NCBI GenBank assembly: GCA_945883495.1
Contig: CAMCXS010000006.1
Location: forward strand, 1 to 64,000
From: Akkermansia muciniphila
GTDB taxonomy: Bacteria; Verrucomicrobiota; Verrucomicrobiia; Verrucomicrobiales; DEV007
DNA: 64,000 bases
Direction: 5' to 3'
The notes under the pieces were generated by a model. The model was not told where the DNA came from, searched no databases, and worked only from the letters and a program-made list of their open reading frames with translations. Made by a program: the position numbers and the translations under genes. Of the stretch, positions 29,201 through 37,742 are shown piece by piece (positions within the stretch are counted from its first letter, which is position 1; each line of letters opens with the position of its first letter).

Positions 29201-32200
29201 GCTTTGTGAGGAAGCCGACTCCGCTGGGCAAGAAGGTGGAGCGGAGGGCGTCGTGGCGCTTTACGAGATCCGTGATCGCGTGTTCCAGGGCTTGTGTGTT
29301 CAGAGCACCGGATAGCCGGATAGCGTTGATCTCGTTGAAGCAGAGGGATGCGGCTTCGCCCATTTGAGAGGCGAGCCAGACCTCCGCCAATGGTTCCGTC
29401 AGCGGATGAATTTGTGGCGCGGGTTCAGGGGTGTTGGGACGAGATCCGTTCTGATACAAAGGTTCGGTGCCGGGTGCGGGCTCAAAGAAGCCGCCGTGTT
29501 GCAATTCCGTGACGGATTCCCGGAAGGCGGAGATCACATAATCCACGTCCTCGTCGGTATGGGCCGCCGTCAGGTAACTGGGGAAGCCTTCTAGGAGGAA
29601 AACACCTTTGTGGCGCAGATGGAAAAAGAGCAGATTGGTATATTTGTGCTCGTCGATTGCGCGAACGAACATTTGTGAGCCGAAGTTCGGCATGCGCAGG
29701 GGCGCGCCGCTTTCCACGAACATGCGATCGACGCTTTGCGCGAGACGATCGGCCCGCTCGCGGATTTGGGTCCAGAACTCTGGGCCTTGACCGCGCAAGT
29801 GTTGCAGCACGGCTTTCACCGCTGCCATGGCCAGGGGATGCCGCACAAAGGTTCCGGCGAAGAACGTAACGCCTTTTTCCGGGAAAGAATCGTCGCCGTA
29901 GTTCCACATCCCACCATCGAAGGTGTCCATGAACTCGGCTTTGCCAGCCACCACTCCGAGGGGCATTCCGCCTCCCACGACTTTGCCGTAGGTCGCGATA
30001 TCCGCGGTCACCCCGTAAAGTTCCTGGGCACCGCGTGGTCCGGTGCGGAAACCGGTGATGACTTCATCGAACACAAAAACGGTGCCCGAGGCTTCGGTGA
30101 TCTGGCGCAGCTCCCGGATAAACTCGCGCGGTTGAAACTCGGGACGGCGGCTCTGGATCGGTTCAACGATCACGGCGGCCAGTTCGTGAGCCCGGCGGCG
30201 AATGACGTTGAGGGCTTCTTCCGTTCCATACGGCAGGACGATGACGTCTTCCACGGCGCGGCGCGGAATCCCTGGCGCGATCGGCAGAGAGCGAAGTTGG
30301 TCTCCGGAGCCAGCGCCTTTGACCAGGACTTCATCAAAGTTCCCGTGATAGTCTCTGGCAAAGACGACAATCTTGTCACGCCCGGTTACCGTCCGGGCCA
30401 GGCGCATGGCGGCCTGGACGGCTTCGGAGCCCGTGTTCACGAAGCTGGCCCGCTCGTTTCCAGTGACCTCGCAGAAGAGCTGGGCCGCTTCCATGGCGCT
30501 AATGCTCTGCGGGCCGACTTCCACCCCCCGGTCAAGCTGGGCATGGAGCGCCTCCGTGACGAAGTCTGGTGAGTGTCCCAGAAAATTCGGACCGAATCCG
30601 TTGAGGAGGTCGATGTATTCGTTTCCGTCCACATCGAACAACCGCGAGCCCTTGGACCGCACGACGGCAATTTGGTAGATCATTTCCTTCCACCGCCGGT
30701 TGAAGCCAGAGACAGTGCGGGGATCAGCATGCCAGCGCCGGTATTTGGCTGTCAGCTCCTTGGACGTGCGGGTCTTGGCGACGTATTTGGCGATCAGATC
30801 GTCGAGGTGGCGGCGCTGGCGAGAGGTGAGCGAATCGTCGAGATTCCGGTTGATGGCGGTGCAGGGCGCGGAGACGGGAGCCGGGGCTGTGACGACCGGC
30901 GGAGTCGCCGAAACGGGGGCGGGTTGCGGGGGCGCGGAGGGTAACCCTTGGAGCAAGACGAGCTGCTGGCGCATCAAGTCCAGCTGTTGTGCGATGACGG
31001 ATTCGAGATGGGAGCTGGCGGCGGGCAGAGATGCGTCTGGCGGAGCTACGACGCTGGGCGGAGCCGTGGGCGTTTGCGACGTTGCCGCTTGGGAGGGGGC
31101 CAGGACAGGGGGGCAGGGCACTGGTCGGAAGGCCTCAATGGGCAGGACCCAATCGAGGTGCGCCACCATCGCATCGATGCTCGGGAGTTCCGTCATCATT
31201 TGGCGAAGGGTGATCGGCGTCTGGAATTGATTCTGCAGAGCTTTGCTCACTTGGGTGAGGAGCAGGGAGTCAAAGCCAAGCTCCAGAAACGACGCATTGC
31301 CCACCAGTTCCGCCGTAGGAATGCCGGACAAATCGGTGAGAATGCCGCGGACGGCGGTGGCGAGCTGAGGGATTCTGGAGGTGGATGGAGACGGGGACAT
31401 GATCGGTTCAGACGAGGGAAGAGTGGGGAAAGAATCAGAGTGGAGTGGACGGGCATCGACCCAATGGCGCTTGCGCTCGAAAGGGTAGGTCGGAACGGTG
31501 ACGCGGCGGCGTTGCTCGGCGGCGTAGAAGGCGTTCCAGTCGATCTGGACACCGCAGGTCCAGAGGCGGCCGATGGATTGAAGAAGGTGCTCGTGATCGC
31601 AGCCTTGCTCCTTCAGATGCCGACAGGTAGAAACTGTGACGTGACCGGCTTGGCGTTCGATGGATTGACGGACCAACCCAGTCAGCGATTGGCCTGGGCC
31701 GGTTTCGAAGAAAATTTGCCCTGGTTGTGCGGTGCTGGCGCGCACCACGGCGCGGTGGAAGCGAACCGGCTCGCGGAGATGGGAGGCCCAGTACTGGGGA
31801 TCGCAGGTTTCCCGTGCGGTGAGCCATTCCCCGGTGACGGTGGAGAGAATGGGGATCTCCGGGGCGCGCAGGGAGATGCCGTTGAAGGCATCCGCGAATG
31901 TTGGCACCACTGGATCCATCATGCGGGAGTGGAAGGCGTGGGAGGTGTGCAAAGGTTGCACGGCGACCCCGTCCGCCTCGAGGCTGGCGCGTAACATGTC
32001 CAACTCCGGGGGCGAACCGGCGACCACGCAGAGACTTGGTCCATTGACCGCCGCCAGATCGAGACTGGACGGCAATCGATTCAGCAGGTCCGCCTCGCTC
32101 AGCCGCACAGAGAGCATTCCACCGGCGGGCAGCTCGCCCATGAGACGGCCACGCGTGGCAAGAAGGCGCAGCGCCGGTTCCAAATCGAACACTCCGGACA

Positions 32201-35200
32201 GCGTGGCGGCGACGAATTCACCCACGCTATGCCCGATCATGGCGGCTGGCCGGATGCCCCAGTCCATGAGCAGCGAGCCGAGAGCATAGCTCACCGTGAA
32301 GATGGCGGGTTGCGCCAAAACGGTGTTCTTCAGCTGACGATTGGCCTCCTCCGGGCTGCTGCCGTTGGCGGGGTAAAGGATAGTGGTCAGCTCGAGCCCC
32401 AGATACGGCCGGAGAAGGTCCGAGCATTGATCCACCCGGCGGCGGAAACCGGGTTCTGTATCGTAAAAGACCCGTCCCATGTTGACGTGCTGCGCGCCTT
32501 GGCCGGGGAACAGGAACGTCACTGGAGGGTTCTCGCGAATCGCCTCTCCGGACACCGTGGCGTCGGTTTGCAAGGCTTGGACCAGAGACGCAAAATCAGG
32601 GGAGGCGATGGCGCGGCGGTAGCGGAACGGCTTGCGCCCGATCGCCAACGTCCACGCGGCGTCCGCAGCCTCGATGGAGCCGGGGGCTTGGGCGAACTGG
32701 GCCATGTTGGTCGTCGCGGAGGAGAGCGATTCCGGAGAGCGGGCAGAGAATAAAAAGAGCTGATTGGGACGGACGCTGGGACTAGAGGTGAGGGAAGGAG
32801 CCTCTTCCAGAATCACGTGGGCGTTGGTTCCTCCGACCCCGAATGAACTGACGGCGGCGCGCCGCGGATTTCCCCGAAGACCTTCGGTCCAGGGTGTCAG
32901 CTTCGCATTGACCCGGAACGGGCTTGAGGCAAAATCGATCTTCGGATTCGGCGCGCGGAAGTGAAGCGTCGGAGGCAAGGCCTGCTTCTCAAGGCAAAGC
33001 GCCGTTTTGATGAGGCCGCAGACGCCGGAGGCCACGTCAAGATGCCCAATGTTTGTCTTCAGCGAGCCGATGGCGCAGAACCCATTCTCCTCGGCTCCTC
33101 CGGCGCGAAAGGCTTTGGTGAGGGCATTTACTTCAATGGGATCGCCCAACGGGGTGCCGGTACCGTGCGCCTCGATGTAGCCGATTGACTCAGGTGTCAC
33201 CTGGGCGTCCTGCTGAGCCATACGGATCACATCGACCTGGCCTTCCACGCTTGGAGCGGTGTAGCTGTGCTTGACTCCGCCATCGTTGTTCAAACCGGTG
33301 CCGCGAATCACGGCGTGGATGTGATCGCCATCGCGCCTTGCATCGCTGAGCCGCTTGAGCATGACCACTCCCGCTCCATTGGCGAACACGGTACCGGTGG
33401 CCTCGGCATCGAAGGCTCGGCAATGGCCATCTGCTGACAGCATGCCTTCGGTGGTATGGAAATAACCGCGCTTCAGGGGAAGGGTGACCGTGACGCCTCC
33501 GGCCAGGGCCATGTCGCAGAGTCCAGAACGGATCGCCCGGCAAGCCTCCACGACCGCCACCATGGACGTGGAACAAGCCGTTTGCAGGGTCATGGCGGGG
33601 CCGCGGAGGTTCAGTTTGTAGGCGATCCGGGTCGCCAGGTAATCCTTGTCATTGCCCAACTCGGTTTGGAGCGAACCGACCTGAATCGATGGGATCAATT
33701 CCGCGAGGAATTGGCGGTCGGTGCAGAGGTTCGCGAGGAGATAGGTATCAAAGTAGGCGCCCGCGTAGACGCCGATCCGTTGCGAATGGCTGTCTGGGGT
33801 GTAGCCAGCCCGTTCCATGGCTTCCCAAGCCAGTTCGAGAAAGATCCGTTGCTGAGGATCCATGATCTTCGCATCTTTGGGAAGGATCCCGAAGAAGGCG
33901 GCATCGAAGAGATCGACGCCGGAGATCAGCCCCTTGGCCGGGACGTAGCCGGGTTTGCCGAAGTTCTCCGGATCGTAAAGCTCCTCGTGTTGAAATCGGG
34001 AGATGGACTCGACTCCGTTGGCCAAGTTATCCCAAAACTGTTGCGGATCATTCGCGCCGGGAACCCGCAAGGCCATTCCGATGATGGCCACGGCGTCTTG
34101 TTCCGGGGGATGGATCCGGGAACGAACGGGCGCGGCAAGGTTCGAGCTGGCTCCCTTCCCCTCCAGCATGGCGGCTTGTTTGGCGATCGTGGGAAGCTCA
34201 AAAAGGTCCGTCAGCTCGATCGCCACTTGGAGTTCCGTTCGGATTGCCGAGTGAAGGGCCACGAGAAGCACCGAGGTGCCCCCGAGCTCCGTAAATGAAT
34301 CGTGGATGCCCACGGAATCGAGACCAAGAACGCGACGCCAGATGGCGGCCAAGCGTTCCTGAGTGGCCGTCCCGGGGGGCGTCAACGGTTGCGAAAGCTC
34401 AGGGCGGGGGCGCCGCGGTGCGCAGAAGGTGTCGAAAAACAGCTCTACGTCCCACCACTTGCCGGCGATCTGCTCGGCGACATCGATGGGCATGTCGGCG
34501 CGCTCTTGAGGACAGACGGGAGCGGCAGTGGCCGGAGCTAGCACCGCATCTTCTGGCGGCAGTGGCGAGAGTGAGGCCGCAAGGGAAGCTGCGATCTGGA
34601 ACGTATCTGATGCCGTTTGCTCGGCACCGGTGGCGCGGAGGAAGCGCAGGAACGGCTCGTTGCGGTCGCTCGCCCGATAGGAGAACGCCAGGGTTCCCGC
34701 TCCGATGCTTTGGGCACGCTTGGCCAACTCAATGAGCATAGAGCGCTCGACGCCTTTTCCGAGCGCCCGGCAGCTCAGAATGAATAGCTCAATGGAGAGA
34801 GTCTCCGCATGTGGGCGGCAAAGAATCGCTCCAACCAATCCATAGTCGCCGAAGCGATCGCGAACGCGAACCGTGAGGCAGGTGGCGCCGTCGGCTCTTC
34901 GGGCAGTGAGGTCCGCTTCGGTGAGTCGAAGACCATTCGCGTTGAATTGATTGGTTCGCTTCGTGAGTTGGGACAATCGGGGAAGGTCCTCGATCGTGCT
35001 GTCGCGAATCTGAATTTCGAGGCCGATACCGCGGAGGAAGTCATGAAAAGTGGAAGACCGGGCGCGGAGTTGCATTCGCTCTGCCTCGCTCGCGTAAAAG
35101 CCTGCGCGAAGCTTGTCTTCATCCGTGGCTGAGCCGCCGTCCAGCGCCCAGAGATGACGCAAGAAAAACGAACGTTCATCTCCATCCTCCGGAATCGTTA

Positions 35201-36125
35201 GCGCTAGGACGGCTGGGCAATTTGCCCGCACTTCGGCGATTTCAGCGGGGTTGTCATCCAGGAAGACAAAACTGTCCAACCCGAGATTTAGCTCGGAGGC
35301 CAATTCACGGAGACTCTGCGACTTTGGAGCCCAGCTGACTTTCCAGCCGGAGAAGTCTTCACGCCGTATCCCTAGAGAGCATGGCTGTTCGGCGAAAACC
35401 CGATCGACGTCAGCCTGGATGTTTTTGGAGCAGAGAGCGAGCAGGACTCCTTCCTTCCGTTTGCGAAGCGCGAAGGTGCGCAACTCCGCGTAGGCTCCGC
35501 TGAAGTCGAGCGTGTTCGGGCTCTCCTCTCCGCAGATTCCGCCCCAAATCGTGTTGTCCGCGTCCAAAACAAGCACTTTGGCCGTTGGGAGGATTCGTTT
35601 GCAAAGGCGGCGAGTGATCAGCGCCGCGATTGCCGTAAACATGGACCCTGAGTAGGGAATGCTCGCCGCGGCGTCGGACTCGGGATCGAACATGTCCCGA
35701 ACGAGGTAGTCTTCTCCCCATTGCGCCGAACAGTACGGCTCGACGTTGGCGAGAGCGGACCATTCGGAGATCAGCTCGAGCTCAAGTTTGAGGGTGTCGG
35801 GATGCAGCTCCGGCTCTGGGCAAAAGACGATTTGGTGCTGGGCATCGCAGCGGGCGGCGAGATCTTTGATCGCAGAGGCCAAGGTGGCCGCAGCCTCGGG
35901 AAGGCGATTGGCCTCTGCTAAGTCGCTGAGTCGAATCAGAAATACGTTGCAGCCCTTGGAATTCCGTCCTGAGGCGCTGTTGGGGTCGAGCGCTTCCGCG
36001 AAGATCTGATTATAACTGGAAAGGGCTACAGAAGGTTTGATACCGGTGACCTTGAGCCACTGCTCCAAAGGTCTGAGCAACGGTTCCGCGGTAAAAGAGG
36101 CGGAGATCTGAATGGCGGCGTGCAT
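26265..36125 (-). CDS. Hybrid PKS/NRPS: FkbH-ACP-KS-AT-ACP-AMT-C-A-PCP
   Basis: This 3286-residue megasynthase has, in order: FkbH-like HAD domain (about 1-520; motif D188-A-D190-N-T192, LDDNPAE near 290); ACP (585-655, Ser618); KS (675-1105; Cys851, His987, His1028); AT (1200-1500; GHSVGE with Ser1300, and HAFH at 1396-1399, the malonyl-type signature); ACP (1585-1660, Ser1620); Pro/Ala linker; class III aminotransferase (1795-2205; PLP Lys2048, Asp2020); condensation (2240-2660; HHLACDG at 2364-2370); adenylation (2680-3170; YTSGSTGQPKG, Lys3167); PCP (3190-3260, Ser3222). All catalytic residues looked for are present. There is no ketoreductase, thioesterase or reductase. From KS onward the order matches the McyE/mycosubtilin type that makes a beta-amino acyl unit; the FkbH-ACP front suggests a glyceryl starter. 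The adjacent transferase would activate it. Confidence 0.95.
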   Translation of the reverse strand: MHAAIQISASFTAEPLLRPLEQWLKVTGIKPSVALSSYNQIFAEALDPNSASGRNSKGCNVFLIRLSDLAEANRLPEAAATLASAIKDLAARCDAQHQIVFCPEPELHPDTLKLELELISEWSALANVEPYCSAQWGEDYLVRDMFDPESDAAASIPYSGSMFTAIAALITRRLCKRILPTAKVLVLDADNTIWGGICGEESPNTLDFSGAYAELRTFALRKRKEGVLLALCSKNIQADVDRVFAEQPCSLGIRREDFSGWKVSWAPKSQSLRELASELNLGLDSFVFLDDNPAEIAEVRANCPAVLALTIPEDGDERSFFLRHLWALDGGSATDEDKLRAGFYASEAERMQLRARSSTFHDFLRGIGLEIQIRDSTIEDLPRLSQLTKRTNQFNANGLRLTEADLTARRADGATCLTVRVRDRFGDYGLVGAILCRPHAETLSIELFILSCRALGKGVERSMLIELAKRAQSIGAGTLAFSYRASDRNEPFLRFLRATGAEQTASDTFQIAASLAASLSPLPPEDAVLAPATAAPVCPQERADMPIDVAEQIAGKWWDVELFFDTFCAPRRPRPELSQPLTPPGTATQERLAAIWRRVLGLDSVGIHDSFTELGGTSVLLVALHSAIRTELQVAIELTDLFELPTIAKQAAMLEGKGASSNLAAPVRSRIHPPEQDAVAIIGMALRVPGANDPQQFWDNLANGVESISRFQHEELYDPENFGKPGYVPAKGLISGVDLFDAAFFGILPKDAKIMDPQQRIFLELAWEAMERAGYTPDSHSQRIGVYAGAYFDTYLLANLCTDRQFLAELIPSIQVGSLQTELGNDKDYLATRIAYKLNLRGPAMTLQTACSTSMVAVVEACRAIRSGLCDMALAGGVTVTLPLKRGYFHTTEGMLSADGHCRAFDAEATGTVFANGAGVVMLKRLSDARRDGDHIHAVIRGTGLNNDGGVKHSYTAPSVEGQVDVIRMAQQDAQVTPESIGYIEAHGTGTPLGDPIEVNALTKAFRAGGAEENGFCAIGSLKTNIGHLDVASGVCGLIKTALCLEKQALPPTLHFRAPNPKIDFASSPFRVNAKLTPWTEGLRGNPRRAAVSSFGVGGTNAHVILEEAPSLTSSPSVRPNQLFLFSARSPESLSSATTNMAQFAQAPGSIEAADAAWTLAIGRKPFRYRRAIASPDFASLVQALQTDATVSGEAIRENPPVTFLFPGQGAQHVNMGRVFYDTEPGFRRRVDQCSDLLRPYLGLELTTILYPANGSSPEEANRQLKNTVLAQPAIFTVSYALGSLLMDWGIRPAAMIGHSVGEFVAATLSGVFDLEPALRLLATRGRLMGELPAGGMLSVRLSEADLLNRLPSSLDLAAVNGPSLCVVAGSPPELDMLRASLEADGVAVQPLHTSHAFHSRMMDPVVPTFADAFNGISLRAPEIPILSTVTGEWLTARETCDPQYWASHLREPVRFHRAVVRASTAQPGQIFFETGPGQSLTGLVRQSIERQAGHVTVSTCRHLKEQGCDHEHLLQSIGRLWTCGVQIDWNAFYAAEQRRRVTVPTYPFERKRHWVDARPLHSDSFPTLPSSEPIMSPSPSTSRIPQLATAVRGILTDLSGIPTAELVGNASFLELGFDSLLLTQVSKALQNQFQTPITLRQMMTELPSIDAMVAHLDWVLPIEAFRPVPCPPVLAPSQAATSQTPTAPPSVVAPPDASLPAASSHLESVIAQQLDLMRQQLVLLQGLPSAPPQPAPVSATPPVVTAPAPVSAPCTAINRNLDDSLTSRQRRHLDDLIAKYVAKTRTSKELTAKYRRWHADPRTVSGFNRRWKEMIYQIAVVRSKGSRLFDVDGNEYIDLLNGFGPNFLGHSPDFVTEALHAQLDRGVEVGPQSISAMEAAQLFCEVTGNERASFVNTGSEAVQAAMRLARTVTGRDKIVVFARDYHGNFDEVLVKGAGSGDQLRSLPIAPGIPRRAVEDVIVLPYGTEEALNVIRRRAHELAAVIVEPIQSRRPEFQPREFIRELRQITEASGTVFVFDEVITGFRTGPRGAQELYGVTADIATYGKVVGGGMPLGVVAGKAEFMDTFDGGMWNYGDDSFPEKGVTFFAGTFVRHPLAMAAVKAVLQHLRGQGPEFWTQIRERADRLAQSVDRMFVESGAPLRMPNFGSQMFVRAIDEHKYTNLLFFHLRHKGVFLLEGFPSYLTAAHTDEDVDYVISAFRESVTELQHGGFFEPAPGTEPLYQNGSRPNTPEPAPQIHPLTEPLAEVWLASQMGEAASLCFNEINAIRLSGALNTQALEHAITDLVKRHDALRSTFLPSGVGFLTKPVDSFSFRLSIETRTSIEAILDRERSTPFDLVNGPLLRAVLVQQAADEHVLILNAHHLACDGWSYNTLLRELGECYNSRCARRQPTLPAPPSFAAYVNAAKHRESQEGQDTAYWLSQFAVPVAPLRLPTDFPAPRETSFRSASVAYNLGKGDLMELKRCAAQASATLFSLLLGTYQLLLHRISRQQRFAVWFPAAGQSGTDQEFLVGHCVNAIPLISDIDLSQDFTSYVRTTQDRLLDALEHKGTTYGRLLKDLSPDRRPLLEAVFNFERMDVEVPMTGLQTAIREVERKFSTHPLFLKTCETPEGLEVRFDFHEAIYDRATIQAWLDTYRAMLDTARSHPVLPLATVLSAISPIHRHQIQSWNQTGTEFPGERILPELFAEAVIRWPDAIALRCEDRDVTYAELNDLSGRMAHALIDAQVPSGARVALFLERSPELYAAILGILKVGGVYVPIDTQYPADRIQFLLEDSASSVVISQASLMPRLPAGVPVLSVQDALQRTGTELTLRHAKTTPESDAVLIYTSGSTGQPKGALLPHRAVVRLVFGANYAQYDPGQTQMQAASICFDVSLCEVFGSLLHGGRLVIPPAGHRTIDELADLILREHVTQLFLTAALFEALADGRPDAFRSLQRVLTGGDVASLSHVAKIHEAHPHCQIVNSYGPTENTTFTTFHPIAFPDLSRSRLPIGRPVSNSTAWIVDDRGALCPPGIPGELWAGGEGIANGYWNRPGLTDSHFLPDPFTSSAITPVYRTGDLCRFLADGRIEFLGRIDQQVKIRGFRVEPEEVEAHLDRHPSVRQCKITVRGHGAGGRFLAAYLSLHPGKSDTPANFAEYLRSKLPSYMVPSAITVLPELPLTANGKINIHSLPEPSLIPLPDKTEEELTPAEATLLPLWNEVLGLSNTDLDADFFASGGHSLLGMRLLSSIQKNFGIALPLGKLFQAPTIRQLAKEFELQQQSAPLPAPPRSPRHLPWEKGVLNS

Positions 36126-36150
36126 GAGGACGACGAGGCTCGAGTGGTGG

Positions 36151-36176
36151 TGATGATCGACTCGACATGATCATCA
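36151..36176. promoter_or_regulatory. Inverted repeat in the megasynthase leader, candidate operator
   Basis: TGATGATC (36151-36158) and GATCATCA (36169-36176) form a perfect 8-base inverted repeat with a 10-base spacer. It lies 26-51 bases upstream of the megasynthase ATG (minus strand). It could be a regulator site or an RNA hairpin in the leader. Confidence 0.4.
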
Positions 36177-36232
36177 GGTAGAGTTTACTATAAAAATGCG
36201 AATATAAAAACCATAATTTAAAGAAAATGGCG
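36177..36232 (-). promoter_or_regulatory. AT-rich promoter region of the megasynthase operon
   Basis: About 55 bases here are strikingly AT-rich in a GC-rich window. On the minus strand they contain TATAGT and TATATT as possible -10 elements upstream of the inverted repeat. No convincing -35 was found. The divergent S41 protease gene may share this region. Confidence 0.35.
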
Positions 36233-36301
36233 CTACCCGGCTGAATCCGGATTGCGACGACTGCTTGTCAGTTGGGCCGTGAAAGGAGATAGTGAGCGCC
36301 T

Positions 36302-37735
36302 ATGAGAATTTCTCAGCGCTCACTCCAGCGGACGGCTTGCCTGATAGCCCTCTTGCTGGGCCCGGTTGGAGGCAGTACCGGTTTGGCTCAAGAATCACCG
36401 GAGGCCACAGTCCCAGCCGAGCCTGGTCAAGCTGACAAACCTGGAGCGAAGGGGGCCAAGGCGGCTGAAGATCTTGGATTTGAGCAGATCGAGATCTTGG
36501 TTCACGTCATCGAATTGATCCGCCAGGAGTATCACGACGAGAGCCGCGTCACTTACCAACGGTTGATCGATGGTGCCTTGGAGGGAATGCTGGCGAATCT
36601 GGACCCGCACTGTCAGTTCATGCCCAAGGAGATCTTCGAGCAGATGCAGCAAGATACCGGAGGCACCTATGACGGGGTGGGCATTACCATCGCGTTCCGG
36701 AATGAGATGCTGACGATCGTCGCGGTGCGCGAAGAAGGGCCGGCGGCGCGGGCTGGAGTACTCGCCGGTGATCAGATCATCAAGGTCAATGACATCTTGG
36801 CCGATAAACTCGGCTTGGCCGAAGCCATGGAAATGATGCGTGGGAAGCCGGGACAACCGCTGAAACTGACGCTGCGTCGTCCGGCCAACAATGAACTTCT
36901 AGAGATCGGTCTGGTGCGGGAAGTGATCCGGGAAGCCACCGTGACCGATGTGATGCTTCTCCCGAGCCGTTACGCGGCCGAGCGGAAGATGGGATATCTG
37001 CGTCTTACGCAATTCGGAGAAAGTACGGTGAAGGAACTCGTCGATGCGCTGAACGACCTGGAGCAGAAAGGAATGGAAGCTCTCGTGATGGATTTGCGAA
37101 ACAACCCGGGCGGTCTGCTGACGGCGGCCGTCAACACCTGCGGGGAGTTCGTTCCGCCGGACACCGTCGTCCTCACCACGGAAGGTCGCAATGCAAGCCG
37201 TAACTCCAAGACCTACCGGACTCCGCCTGGAACTAGGCACGTACGGAGCTATCCGATGGCGATTCTGGTGAACCACGGCAGTGCCAGTGGAGCCGAGGTG
37301 GTGAGCGGTGCTTTGCAGGATTTGAACCGGGCTCTGGTGGTCGGCGAGACCACGTTTGGCAAGGGATCGGTCCAGCAGATCATTCCGGTCCCCAATAGCG
37401 AAGGCAATGCGATCCGCTTGACCACGGCCCGTTACTACACGCCGAGCAAGCGGACGATCCACGAGCATGGCGTTGAGCCGGATATTGTTTCCACTCTGAC
37501 GCCGCAGGATGAGCGCAATCTCATGACGTGGTTCCGGAGGGACACGCTCTCGCCCCAGGAGCTGAAAAAGATTGAGGATTGGGAAGATCGACAACTTGCC
37601 CGCGCGGCTGATTCTCTCAAGGGCGCTCTGCTTTTTTCGGGAAGCTACGCTGGAATGAAGGGCGCTTCCGCCAAGTCGGCCCGGACAGCCACCGCAGGCC
37701 CGGAGAAAGAAGCGGCTCCCGCGGCAGCAAATTGA
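36302..37735 (+). CDS. CtpA-type S41 carboxy-terminal processing protease
   Basis: The 477-residue exported protease has a signal peptide (within the first 30 residues, ending GLAQ), a PDZ domain at about 120-200 (TYDGVGITI, GPAARAGVLAGDQIIKVN) and a tail-specific protease domain. The catalytic dyad is Ser329 in GSASGAE and Lys354 in TFGKGSVQQ. Such proteases trim C-termini of periplasmic or envelope proteins. The C-terminus is a Lys/Ala-rich tail. A GAAAGGAG lies at 36281-36288, about 13 bases from the start. It is divergent from the megasynthase gene, with 176 bases between, and precedes tsaD by seven bases. Confidence 0.93.
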   Translation: MRISQRSLQRTACLIALLLGPVGGSTGLAQESPEATVPAEPGQADKPGAKGAKAAEDLGFEQIEILVHVIELIRQEYHDESRVTYQRLIDGALEGMLANLDPHCQFMPKEIFEQMQQDTGGTYDGVGITIAFRNEMLTIVAVREEGPAARAGVLAGDQIIKVNDILADKLGLAEAMEMMRGKPGQPLKLTLRRPANNELLEIGLVREVIREATVTDVMLLPSRYAAERKMGYLRLTQFGESTVKELVDALNDLEQKGMEALVMDLRNNPGGLLTAAVNTCGEFVPPDTVVLTTEGRNASRNSKTYRTPPGTRHVRSYPMAILVNHGSASGAEVVSGALQDLNRALVVGETTFGKGSVQQIIPVPNSEGNAIRLTTARYYTPSKRTIHEHGVEPDIVSTLTPQDERNLMTWFRRDTLSPQELKKIEDWEDRQLARAADSLKGALLFSGSYAGMKGASAKSARTATAGPEKEAAPAAAN

Positions 37736-37742
37736 CGCCAAG

